Origin: Janthinobacterium lividum
Lineage (GTDB): Bacteria > Pseudomonadota > Gammaproteobacteria > Burkholderiales > Burkholderiaceae_D
Length of the DNA stretch: 64,000 bases
Reading direction: 5' to 3'
Assembly (NCBI RefSeq): GCF_034424625.1
Contig: NZ_CP139976.1
Span: 1,364,001-1,428,000, forward strand
In this document: one piece after another, positions 8,414 through 15,858 of the stretch
How the letters are laid out: each line of letters starts with the position of its first letter
Position numbering within the stretch: the stretch's first letter is position 1
The notes under the pieces: model-generated
The model's database searches: none
What the model was told of the DNA's origin: nothing
What the model saw: only the letters and a program-made list of their open reading frames with translations
Translations under genes and position numbers: made by a program

Positions 8414-10537
8414 ATGAACAAGAAATTATTGGTGCTGGCCGTCGCCATCACCCTCGCTTACCCCTGCGCGCAGGCGCAGCAACTTGACCAAACCGACCAC
8501 GCCATCGACACCGTCGTCGTTTCCGGTTCGCGCGCGCAATCGTGGCTGTCCGAGACGCCGCAGGCCATCGGTGCCGTCAATGCCAAAATGCTGGAACGCG
8601 ACAAGCCCAAGACCATGGGCGATATCCTCAACCGCATCGCCGGCGTGTACTGGAATGACCTGGGCAACGAGCAGCACAGCATGAGCATCCGCCAGCCCAT
8701 CGGCACGAATGCCGTCTACCAGTACCTCGAAGACGGCATTCCCATCCGCCCGCTGGGCGTCTTCAACCATAACTCGCTCAACGAGATGAACATGGCGGGC
8801 GCCAGCGGCGTGGAAGTGGTGAAGGGCGCCGCCTCGTCGCTGTACGGCAGCAATGCCGTCGGCGGCGCCGTCAATTTCCTCACGGCCGGCGCCAGCGCGA
8901 CACCCACGGCAAGCGTGGGCGTGCGGCGCGATAACGTGGGCGGCTACACCCGCTACGACACTTCCGCCAGCGATACCTGGGGGCCGCTGGGACTGCGCTT
9001 TTCCCATTACAGCTCGCGCCGTTCGCGCGATAACTGGCAGGAGTACAGCTATGGCGACAAGGATTCGTTCTCGCTGCGCGCCGACTATGCGCTCAGCCCC
9101 ACTTCGCAGCTGCGCGCCACCATCGTCCACACGGATCTCGATGCGGCCATGACGGGCAGCCTGTTCGAAAACGATTACCGCAGCAATCCCGGCAAGAGTT
9201 TGAATACGTTTACCTACCGCAAGGACAAGACCACGCGCATGAACCTGGCGTGGGAAGGCGCGACGACAGTCAATGGCACGAGCACCGTCACCGTGTTTAC
9301 GCGCAAGAACGACCATGGGCAGATTCCCGCGTATTCCATAGGCAGTTGCGCGGGCATGCTGTGCAAGGGCGTCATCAACAACAACCACGTCGATTCGCTG
9401 GGGCTGGACGTGAAGCACCAGCAGGAATTCGCGTGGCTGCGTTCGCGCCTGATCGCTGGTGTGTACGTGGACAAGAGCGACAATCCCTTTGTCAGCGACA
9501 ATCTGTCCATCGTGCGCGATGCCGCCACGGGCCGCTACCTGCGCTACTCCTTGGCCAATGCCAGCAATCCGCAGGGCGTGCGCGACTACCAGACGGATAT
9601 CCTCAACACGGCCGTCTTCGCGCAATGGGAATTTTCTCCGCTGGCGGGCACCCGCGTGGTGCTGGGTGGCCGTTCTGACGCCATCCGCTACGACTACCAT
9701 AACAAGCTGGCGCCCGGCGGCAGCGTCAATTACGGCGCGCCCGACGAGTCGCGCAGTTTTTCGCATGTGAGCCCGAAACTGGGCGCCACATACGCCATCG
9801 GCCATGCGGGCAGCGCGTATGCAAACGTCAGCCAGGGCTTCACGCCGCCGGAAGTGAGCCAGTTGTATGGCAAGACGGGCATCGCCAACTTGCAGCCGTC
9901 CGTCTACAACAACTATGAACTGGGCCTGCGCTGGGCCTTTTTGCAGGGCCGTTTGAAACTCGATACGGCCCTGTACCGGCTCGATGGGCGCGACACGATC
10001 GTCAGCTACACGCTCTCGCCGGGCAACAGCGAAAACCGCAATGCGGGGCGCACGCGCAGCGAAGGGCTGGAGCTGGGCCTGAATTACGACAGCGGCCCGT
10101 TCGACGCGCGCTTCGCCACGGCCATCGCGCGCCACCGCTACCTGCGCTACCAGCTCTCCAGTACTCTCGATTACAGCGGCCGCGCCATGCCGCAGGCGCC
10201 GCGCGACATCACCTCGTTCGAGATCGGCTACAAGCCCGTGGCCGGCGCGCGTATCGCACTTGAAGCCGTGCACCAGGGGCGCTACTGGATGAACAATGCC
10301 AACACGGTGGAGTACAAGGGCCACGCCTTGCTGAACCTGCGCGCCAGCTATCAGGTCGCGCGCGGGCTGGAAGCGTGGGCGCAGGTGCGCAACCTGGCCG
10401 ATAAACGCTATGCCGATTCGGCCAGCAGCAGCTATGCGGGCACGGGCAGCTATGCGCCGAACAGCCAGAACCAGTACACGCCCGGTGCGCCGCGCAGCGT
10501 GATGCTGGGCCTGTCCTATACCTATAACGCACTGTGA
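8414..10537 (+). CDS. TonB-dependent receptor, probably for a metal or metal chelate
   Basis: A 707-residue outer-membrane receptor. A signal peptide ends near residue 22 (PCAQAQ). Then come a TonB-box-like stretch DTVVVSGSR, the plug domain at about 45-160 with VEVVKGAASSLYGSNAVGG, and a 22-strand beta barrel. The plug lacks the usual arginine-rich siderophore-type loop, but substrate cannot be read from that. Context is the best clue: the gene lies between a DUF2946 protein and a PepSY membrane protein, a set often linked to copper or iron acquisition. The PepSY gene starts right at this gene's stop codon. Confidence 0.85.
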   Translation: MNKKLLVLAVAITLAYPCAQAQQLDQTDHAIDTVVVSGSRAQSWLSETPQAIGAVNAKMLERDKPKTMGDILNRIAGVYWNDLGNEQHSMSIRQPIGTNAVYQYLEDGIPIRPLGVFNHNSLNEMNMAGASGVEVVKGAASSLYGSNAVGGAVNFLTAGASATPTASVGVRRDNVGGYTRYDTSASDTWGPLGLRFSHYSSRRSRDNWQEYSYGDKDSFSLRADYALSPTSQLRATIVHTDLDAAMTGSLFENDYRSNPGKSLNTFTYRKDKTTRMNLAWEGATTVNGTSTVTVFTRKNDHGQIPAYSIGSCAGMLCKGVINNNHVDSLGLDVKHQQEFAWLRSRLIAGVYVDKSDNPFVSDNLSIVRDAATGRYLRYSLANASNPQGVRDYQTDILNTAVFAQWEFSPLAGTRVVLGGRSDAIRYDYHNKLAPGGSVNYGAPDESRSFSHVSPKLGATYAIGHAGSAYANVSQGFTPPEVSQLYGKTGIANLQPSVYNNYELGLRWAFLQGRLKLDTALYRLDGRDTIVSYTLSPGNSENRNAGRTRSEGLELGLNYDSGPFDARFATAIARHRYLRYQLSSTLDYSGRAMPQAPRDITSFEIGYKPVAGARIALEAVHQGRYWMNNANTVEYKGHALLNLRASYQVARGLEAWAQVRNLADKRYADSASSSYAGTGSYAPNSQNQYTPGAPRSVMLGLSYTYNAL

Positions 10538-10545
10538 GGATGGCC

Positions 10546-11895
10546 ATGGACGATTTCACCTTTCTCATCGCGCGGCGCAAAAGCCTGTACTGGCGCATCC
10601 ACTTCTGGGCCGCGCTGATCGCCTCGCCGTTTGCCCTGCTAGCTACCCTGACGGGCATTTTGTACGTGTTCACGCCGCAGATCGAGGCAAGGCTGTACCA
10701 GCACCTGGACCATGTGGCGCCGCAAGCGTCCATGCTGCCGCTGGACGCCGCCGTGGCGGCTGCGGAGCGGGCTGCGCCTCGAGGCTGGGCGGTGCAGCAC
10801 GTGGTGCCGCCGTTTCAACAGGACGATGCGGTGCAGGTGGCGTTCGCGCCGCCCGGCGGCGCGCAGGATGAACATGCGGGCCATGGCGGACATGCCGCGC
10901 CGCTCACGCACGCCAGGCCGAAGTTCGGCCTGCCCGCGCAAGCCATCGTCGTGTATGTGAATCCCTATGACGCGCGCGTGCTGGGCAGCCTGGCCAGCAG
11001 CGAGCGCTTCGGCAACTGGGCGAAAAAGCTGCATTCGCGCCTGCTGCAAAACGATGGCTGGCGCTGGATGATCGAGCTGGCGGCCAGCTGGCTGATGGTG
11101 ATGCTGGTGACGGGCGTGGTGCTGTGGTGGCCGCGTGGCGCGCAATCGGGCTTGCCGAAGCGGGGCGCGCGGGGCCGCAATGGCTGGCGCCAGTGGCATG
11201 CTTTCCTGGGCGTGGCGCTCGGCATCGTCAGCGTTGTGATCCTGACGACGGGCCTGACGTGGAGCCAGCAGGCGGGCGGGCGCATCCGCGCGTTGCGCGA
11301 CGTCAGCGGCCAGGCGCCGCCGCCCGTGCCACGTGATTTGCACTCGCGCGAGGAGGGCGCTCCGCTCGACTGGCAGGATGCGTGGCAGGTAGCGCGCAGC
11401 CACGCGCCCGCCATCGCCGTGCAGCTGACGGCGCCGGCCAGCCAGGACGATGTGTGGCGCGCCACCATGGCTGACCGCAGCCAGCCCACCTTGCGCTTCG
11501 ACCTGCAATTCGATGCCTACAGCGGCAAGCCCCTGTATTACGCGGGGTGGGAGGCGCAGACGGCGTTCGGCAAGGCCACCGCCATCGGCATTCCGTTCCA
11601 CCGCGGCGAATTCGGCTGGTGGAACCAGGCCGTGCTGCTGCTGTTCGGCGCCAGCGTGCTGTTCTCGCTGGTGTCGGGCTGGGTGATGTTTTTCAAACGG
11701 CGCTTGCCTGGCTCGCTGGGTTTACCCAGGCTGCTGCCGGGCGCCTGGACGTCGCCTTCCGCGCTGGCCTGGCTGGCGGCAGCCGCCATGTGCGCGCTGA
11801 TGCCGCTGCTGCTCGTTTCCGGCGGCATGCTGTTGCTGCTGGAGCTGGGCCTGGCAAAATGTGGGCCGCGTGTCGGCCGGATGTGGCTGCGCTAG
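10546..11895 (+). CDS. PepSY-associated membrane protein (putative metal reductase)
   Basis: A 449-residue inner-membrane protein with four hydrophobic segments (about residues 20-45, 180-200, 220-245 and 360-385) plus a C-terminal pair. It contains PepSY-associated regions, as in FsrB/PiuB-type proteins that reduce iron or other metals after TonB-dependent uptake. A His-rich insert at about residues 106-122 (several HAGH/GGH repeats) suggests metal binding. ATG 10546 is preferred because GAGG at 10535-10538 lies 7 bases upstream; ATG 10540 and a GTG at 10534 are alternatives. It is very likely cotranscribed with the receptor. Confidence 0.8.
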   Translation: MDDFTFLIARRKSLYWRIHFWAALIASPFALLATLTGILYVFTPQIEARLYQHLDHVAPQASMLPLDAAVAAAERAAPRGWAVQHVVPPFQQDDAVQVAFAPPGGAQDEHAGHGGHAAPLTHARPKFGLPAQAIVVYVNPYDARVLGSLASSERFGNWAKKLHSRLLQNDGWRWMIELAASWLMVMLVTGVVLWWPRGAQSGLPKRGARGRNGWRQWHAFLGVALGIVSVVILTTGLTWSQQAGGRIRALRDVSGQAPPPVPRDLHSREEGAPLDWQDAWQVARSHAPAIAVQLTAPASQDDVWRATMADRSQPTLRFDLQFDAYSGKPLYYAGWEAQTAFGKATAIGIPFHRGEFGWWNQAVLLLFGASVLFSLVSGWVMFFKRRLPGSLGLPRLLPGAWTSPSALAWLAAAAMCALMPLLLVSGGMLLLLELGLAKCGPRVGRMWLR

Positions 11896-11951
11896 AATAA
11901 GGGGCGCGGCCCGGCTCGTTGCCATGGGCCGCCCCTTGCATAGGTTGAACC

Positions 11952-12335
11952 ATGGTATTCATCGACTTTCCCGCCTTGTCCGCGCTGGCCACCGCTTCGG
12001 CCACGATTACCAAAAAATGCAGCTGCTGCGCCGTCCCGCTGGACGCCTGGCAGCGCCTGCCTACCTCGCTGGAGCTCGACCGCTTTGAAGAAATCGGCAC
12101 CCTGCGCGAAGATCCGTACGAGGAACCGACGTTTGCCGAGTACCACCCGCACGGCACGCGCTATGACAGCGCCGATGCGCCCATCGCGCCGCGCTACTAT
12201 CCCGCCAATCTGAGCCAGGTAGCCCGCTGCCTCAATTGCGGCCGCCACTACCTGCGCTACAACGAGGCGGGCGGCTATTTCACGGAACTGCGCATCCGCG
12301 CGCTGCGCCCGGAATTGCTGGCCGACGCGGCGTAG
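11952..12335 (+). CDS. hypothetical protein with two CxxC motifs
   Basis: A 127-residue soluble protein that I do not recognise. Two Cys pairs, CSCC near residue 23 and CLNC near residue 97, could together bind zinc as a split ribbon. Between them lie acidic and proline-rich segments and a HPHGTRYD stretch. There is no signal peptide. It stands alone, 56 bases after the PepSY gene and convergent with the LysR gene 6 bases away. The high GC at third codon positions and the clean frame suggest a real gene. Confidence 0.65.
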   Translation: MVFIDFPALSALATASATITKKCSCCAVPLDAWQRLPTSLELDRFEEIGTLREDPYEEPTFAEYHPHGTRYDSADAPIAPRYYPANLSQVARCLNCGRHYLRYNEAGGYFTELRIRALRPELLADAA

Positions 12336-12341
12336 TCACTG

Positions 12342-13256
12342 CTACAGGCTTTCCTTGACGTGCGCGATGCCGTGTTCATCGTAGATCGAGTACACGGCGG
12401 CGAGGATGTTTTCCAGTTCCGGCGAGCGGTCCATATGCCGCATGCTGAATAAAATCGGCGAGAACGCATGCTTGTCGTCCAGCTTGCGGTATACGACGTT
12501 CCGGTGATGCATGGCTTGCACGCTTTCCGGCACGATGGAAATGCCCTGGCCGGCCGCCACCAGTCCCATGGAAATCTGCAGCTCGCGCACTTCCGTGACG
12601 GGGCCGGGCGTGACATTGCCTTCGCTGAACATGGCCAGCACCTGGTCTGCAAAGCTGGGGCGGGGCGCTTTCGGATACACGAGCAGGGTTTCGTGGATCA
12701 GGTCAGTGAGGCGCAATCCGCCTTCCCCCCTGGCCAGCCGGTGGCCGGGCGGCAGGGCCACCACCAGCCGCTCCTCGCGCAGCAGGATGCGGCGGATGCT
12801 GGGGTCTTCGCTTTTCAGGCGCCCGAAACCCACGTCGATGCGGCCTTCCTTCAGGGCCTTGAGCTGCTGCACCGTCGTCATTTCATGCAGGGTCACGTCG
12901 ACCTCGGGATGGCGCTCGCAAAAGCGGTGCACGATGTCTGGCAATTCCCCATACAGGGTCGACGCGACAAAGCCGATCGACAGGGTGCGTTCCAGTTTGC
13001 CGACACGCTGCGTCATCGCCTGCAGGTCGCGCACCTGGTCGAGCAGTGGCCGCGCATGGGCGAGGAAAAACTCGCCCGCTTCCGTCAGGCGCAAGGGACG
13101 CGAACCCTTTTCGATCAGCGCCACGCCCAGGATTTCTTCCAGCTGCTGCATCTGCCGGCTCAGCGGCGGCTGCGCGATGTGCAAGCGCGCGGCGGCCCGC
13201 GTGAAGTTTCTTTCCTCCGCGACCGCAACGAAGTAGCGCAAGTGCCGTAATTCCAT
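12342..13256 (-). CDS. catR: LysR-type regulator of the cat operon (CatR/CatM/BenM type)
   Basis: A 304-residue LysR regulator with an N-terminal winged helix-turn-helix (about residues 1-60, containing AAARLHIAQPPLSRQMQQLE) and a periplasmic-binding-like effector domain. BenM, CatM and CatR have the same opening MELRHLRYF and respond to cis,cis-muconate. The gene is divergent from catB, the classic arrangement for activation of catBCD with autorepression. The start MELRH at 13256 has GAAAGG 7 bases upstream; a second ATG at 13262 is possible. The upstream operator overlaps its ribosome site, so binding should repress its own translation and transcription. Confidence 0.87.
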   Translation of the reverse strand: MELRHLRYFVAVAEERNFTRAAARLHIAQPPLSRQMQQLEEILGVALIEKGSRPLRLTEAGEFFLAHARPLLDQVRDLQAMTQRVGKLERTLSIGFVASTLYGELPDIVHRFCERHPEVDVTLHEMTTVQQLKALKEGRIDVGFGRLKSEDPSIRRILLREERLVVALPPGHRLARGEGGLRLTDLIHETLLVYPKAPRPSFADQVLAMFSEGNVTPGPVTEVRELQISMGLVAAGQGISIVPESVQAMHHRNVVYRKLDDKHAFSPILFSMRHMDRSPELENILAAVYSIYDEHGIAHVKESL

Positions 13257-13260
13257 CTTC

Positions 13261-13297
13261 ATACCTTTCAGGTATAGGTTTGATACCAACTCGGTGT
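13261..13297. promoter_or_regulatory. two LysR operator subsites between catR and catB
   Basis: Site 1 is ATAC-N7-GTAT at 13261-13275, a perfect match to the CatM/BenM consensus and to the general T-N11-A rule. Site 2 is ATAC-N7-GTGT at 13283-13297, one base off. The centres are 22 bases apart, two helical turns, so both face one side of the DNA. Site 1 covers the catR ribosome site and site 2 abuts the catB -35 region. Confidence 0.82.
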
Positions 13298-13326
13298 TGG
13301 ACGTGGGGAGATTCGGGGAATATCGT
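13297..13326 (+). promoter_or_regulatory. candidate catB promoter
   Basis: TTGGAC at 13297-13302 and TATCGT at 13321-13326 are spaced by 18 bases. This would put the start near 13333 and the two operator centres near -65 and -43, the usual LysR activation geometry. The -10 is weak, as expected for an activated promoter. Confidence 0.5.
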
Positions 13327-13358
13327 GTCACCACTCCACAGAATTATACGGAATAAAT

Positions 13359-14468
13359 ATGATTCAAAATATCGAGACCTACCTGGTCGATGTGCCAACC
13401 ATTCGTCCGCACCGGATGTCCGTCGCCACCATGAATACGCAAACCCTGGTGCTGGTGCGGCTGCGCTGCGCTGACGGCATCACGGGCTGGGGCGAAGCGA
13501 CCACCATCGGCGGCTTGAGCTACGGCGGCGAAAGCCCGGAAAGCATCAAGACGAATATCGATACCTATATCGCGCCGCTGCTGGTCGGCATGGAAGCGAG
13601 CGAAGTGGCCAAGGCCATGGCCAGGGTGCGCAAGGTCATACAGGGCAACCGCTTCGCCAAGTGCGCGATCGAGACGGCGCTGCTCGATGCGCAGGCGCGC
13701 CGCCTGAATGTGCCGCTGTCGGAATTGCTGGGCGGCCGCGTGCGCGATGCGCTGCCTGTGGCCTGGGTGCTGGCCAGCGGCGACACCGCGCGCGATATCG
13801 CCGAAGGGGAAAAAATGCTGGACTTGCGCCGGCACCGCATCTTCAAGCTGAAGATCGGCATGCGCGACGTGATGGATGACGTGGCCCACGTGCTGGAGAT
13901 CAAGCGGGCGCTGGGCGAACGGGCCAGCGTGCGCGTCGATGTCAACCAGGCCTGGAGCGAGACGGACGCCGTGCGCGGCATCGCCGCACTGGAAGCGGGC
14001 GGCATCGACCTGATCGAGCAGCCGGTGAAGGCGGGCAACCGCGCCGCGCTGGCGCGCCTGACGCGGCGCTTCGACGTGGCCATCATGGCCGACGAAGCCT
14101 TGCACGGTCCCGCCGATGCGCTGGCGCTGGCCCAGGCCGATGCGGCCGACGTGTATGCGGTGAAAATCACCCAGTCGGGCGGCTTGCTGCCCGCGCTGGA
14201 AGTGGCCACCGTGGCGCGCCTGGCTGGCGTGGGACTGTACGGCGGCACCATGCTCGAAGGCGGCGTCGGCACCGCCGCCACGGCCCACGTGTGCTCCACG
14301 TTCGCGGAACTGGCCTGGGGCACGGAGCTGTTCGGGCCACTGCTGCTGACGCAGGAAGTCCTGCGCGAGCCGCTGGTCTACCGCGATTTCATGCTGCAAG
14401 TGCCGACGGGGCCGGGCCTGGGTGTCGAGATCGATATGGACAAGCTGCGTTCCATGCAGCGCGCCTGA
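13359..14468 (+). CDS. catB: muconate cycloisomerase
   Basis: A 369-residue enolase-superfamily enzyme that turns cis,cis-muconate into muconolactone in the catechol branch of the beta-ketoadipate pathway. It has an N-terminal capping domain and a C-terminal barrel. The catalytic K-x-K is Lys163/Lys165, the metal ligands are Asp194, Glu220 and Asp245, and the second-side base is Lys269, matching Pseudomonas CatB positions 167/169, 198, 224, 249 and 273 with a constant offset. GGAA lies 5 bases before the ATG. It is divergent from catR and followed by catC and catD. No catechol dioxygenase (catA) is in the window. Confidence 0.93.
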   Translation: MIQNIETYLVDVPTIRPHRMSVATMNTQTLVLVRLRCADGITGWGEATTIGGLSYGGESPESIKTNIDTYIAPLLVGMEASEVAKAMARVRKVIQGNRFAKCAIETALLDAQARRLNVPLSELLGGRVRDALPVAWVLASGDTARDIAEGEKMLDLRRHRIFKLKIGMRDVMDDVAHVLEIKRALGERASVRVDVNQAWSETDAVRGIAALEAGGIDLIEQPVKAGNRAALARLTRRFDVAIMADEALHGPADALALAQADAADVYAVKITQSGGLLPALEVATVARLAGVGLYGGTMLEGGVGTAATAHVCSTFAELAWGTELFGPLLLTQEVLREPLVYRDFMLQVPTGPGLGVEIDMDKLRSMQRA

Positions 14469-14471
14469 GGA

Positions 14472-14587
14472 CGCCTATCAAAACCTACTGCGCGTCGTGA
14501 TTTACGGTCTGCGATGCTCACTGTACCTTCGTACAGTTGCGCTTCTCGACCGCAACTCTCTTCCGCTCGCTACGGTTTTGTTTGGCG
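14472..14587. repeat. 116-base imperfect palindromic element between catB and catC
   Basis: The whole stretch folds on itself around CTTC (14527-14530): CTGTAC at 14521-14526 pairs with GTACAG at 14531-14536. The ends, 14472-14485 and 14574-14587, are inverted repeats matching at 11 of 14 bases. In between the arms align with a few mismatches. GCCTAT-x-AAAA also occurs as a direct repeat at 14473-14483 and 14596-14606. This looks like a small non-coding palindromic mobile repeat (REP or MITE-like). Only one copy was seen in this window. Confidence 0.62.
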
Positions 14588-14621
14588 TTGTAAGTGCCTA
14601 TAAAAATCTTAAGGAGAAACC

Positions 14622-14912
14622 ATGTTATTCCATGTACGCATGAACGTGAACTTGCCATTGAGCATGCCCGCCGAGCAGGCGGCGCAGCTCAAGCAGACGG
14701 AAAAGGCACTGGCGCAGCGCCTGCAGCACGAAGGCAAGTGGCGCCACCTGTGGCGCATCGCCGGCCAGTACGCCAACATCAGCGTCTTCGACGTGGACAG
14801 CGTGGAGGAGCTGCACAACTTGCTCACCTCCTTGCCGCTGTTTCCCTACATGCAGATCGACGTGATGCCGCTGTGCCGCCATCCCTCGTCGGTGCGCGAC
14901 GACGATTCCTGA
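14622..14912 (+). CDS. catC: muconolactone delta-isomerase
   Basis: A 96-residue protein of the small ferredoxin-like-fold CatC family, which normally assembles as a decamer. It isomerises muconolactone to 3-oxoadipate enol-lactone. The start MLFHVRMNVNLP and the end-region LPLFPYMQIDVMPL are typical of CatC. AAGGAG at 14611-14616 lies 5 bases before the ATG. The gene follows catB after a 153-base gap filled mostly by a palindromic element, so its expression relative to catB could be altered. Confidence 0.92.
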   Translation: MLFHVRMNVNLPLSMPAEQAAQLKQTEKALAQRLQHEGKWRHLWRIAGQYANISVFDVDSVEELHNLLTSLPLFPYMQIDVMPLCRHPSSVRDDDS

Positions 14913-14923
14913 GGAGACATGCG

Positions 14924-15727
14924 ATGACGGATACAGGCAACGACACTGCCGGGAAAATGTGCGAGGTGGACGGTATCGGCCTGCATTACCGCACGGATGG
15001 CGAGCGCAGCAAGCCCTGCCTCGTCCTGTCGAACTCCCTCGGCACGGACTTGTCCATGTGGGATGCGCAAGCGGCCGCGCTGGCTGGCGATTTTTTTGTC
15101 GTGCGCTACGACACGCGCGGCCATGGCCAGTCGGCCAGCGGCAGCGCGCCGTTCGGCGTCGGGCGGCTGGGACTGGACGTGGTGGCACTGCTCGACCACC
15201 TCGATATCGCCCGTGCCGCCTTCTGCGGCATTTCCATGGGCGGCTTGACGGGCCAGTGGCTGGGCATTCACCAGCCGCAGCGCCTGACGAAGCTCGTGCT
15301 GGCAAATACGGCGGCGCGCATCGGCGGCGCCGCGCCGTGGCAGCTGCGGGCGGAGCAAGTGCGCCGCGACGGCATGGCTGCGGTGGCCGGGAGCGCCGCC
15401 GCGCGCTGGTTCACGCCGCCGTTCATCGCGCGCGAAGCGGACACGGTGGCGCGCCTGGCCGGCATTTTGCGCAGCCAGGATGCCGGCGGCTACGCGGCCT
15501 GCTGCGACATGCTGGCCCAGGCGGACTTGCACGCCTGCGTCGGCACGATCGCCGTGCCGACCCTGATCATCGCGGGCGAGCACGATCCCGTAACCACCGT
15601 CGACGACGGGCGCTGGCTGCAGCAGCAGATCGCGGGCGCCCGCCTGGCAAGCCTGCCCGCCTCGCATATCTCGAACATCGAGGCGGCGGACTTGTTTACG
15701 GCGCAGTTGCGCACTTTTTTAGTGTGA
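14924..15727 (+). CDS. catD: 3-oxoadipate enol-lactonase
   Basis: A 267-residue alpha/beta hydrolase that opens 3-oxoadipate enol-lactone to 3-oxoadipate. The nucleophile is Ser104 in GISMGG, with Asp221 in GEHDP and His248 in ASHISN completing the triad. The start is ATG 14924 with GAGGAG at 14911-14916 overlapping the catC stop, so the two genes are coupled. A longer upstream frame lies across catC and is not used. The symbol pcaD would fit as well; the cat context favours catD. Confidence 0.9.
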   Translation: MTDTGNDTAGKMCEVDGIGLHYRTDGERSKPCLVLSNSLGTDLSMWDAQAAALAGDFFVVRYDTRGHGQSASGSAPFGVGRLGLDVVALLDHLDIARAAFCGISMGGLTGQWLGIHQPQRLTKLVLANTAARIGGAAPWQLRAEQVRRDGMAAVAGSAAARWFTPPFIAREADTVARLAGILRSQDAGGYAACCDMLAQADLHACVGTIAVPTLIIAGEHDPVTTVDDGRWLQQQIAGARLASLPASHISNIEAADLFTAQLRTFLV

Positions 15728-15732
15728 GGCTT

Positions 15733-15753
15733 GCTGTACCGTATCGGTACGGC
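15733..15753 (+). other. hairpin downstream of catD
   Basis: A 9-base stem with one G-U pair (15733-15741 with 15745-15753) and a TAT loop sits 6 bases after the catD stop. There is no following T-run, so it may be an mRNA-stabilising hairpin or a weak terminator. Confidence 0.35.
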
Positions 15754-15858
15754 AGGAATGTGGTTTTCCTCTGAGCACCGCCGCCGGCTGGTCCGGCGTG
15801 CGGCAGGGGAAGCTTTCTTGAAAAATAATAATAAGAAAAGCAGACTTGGAGTAGACGG

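Noticed and set aside
8426..10324. 632-codon open frame on the minus strand opposite the TonB receptor
   Set aside because: Shadow of the receptor gene, which has a clear signal peptide, plug and barrel.
14484..14606. Direct repeat GCCTAT-x-AAAA flanking the cat intergenic element read as a target-site duplication
   Set aside because: The copies differ by one base and the left copy overlaps the terminal inverted repeat, so the duplication cannot be separated from the element itself.
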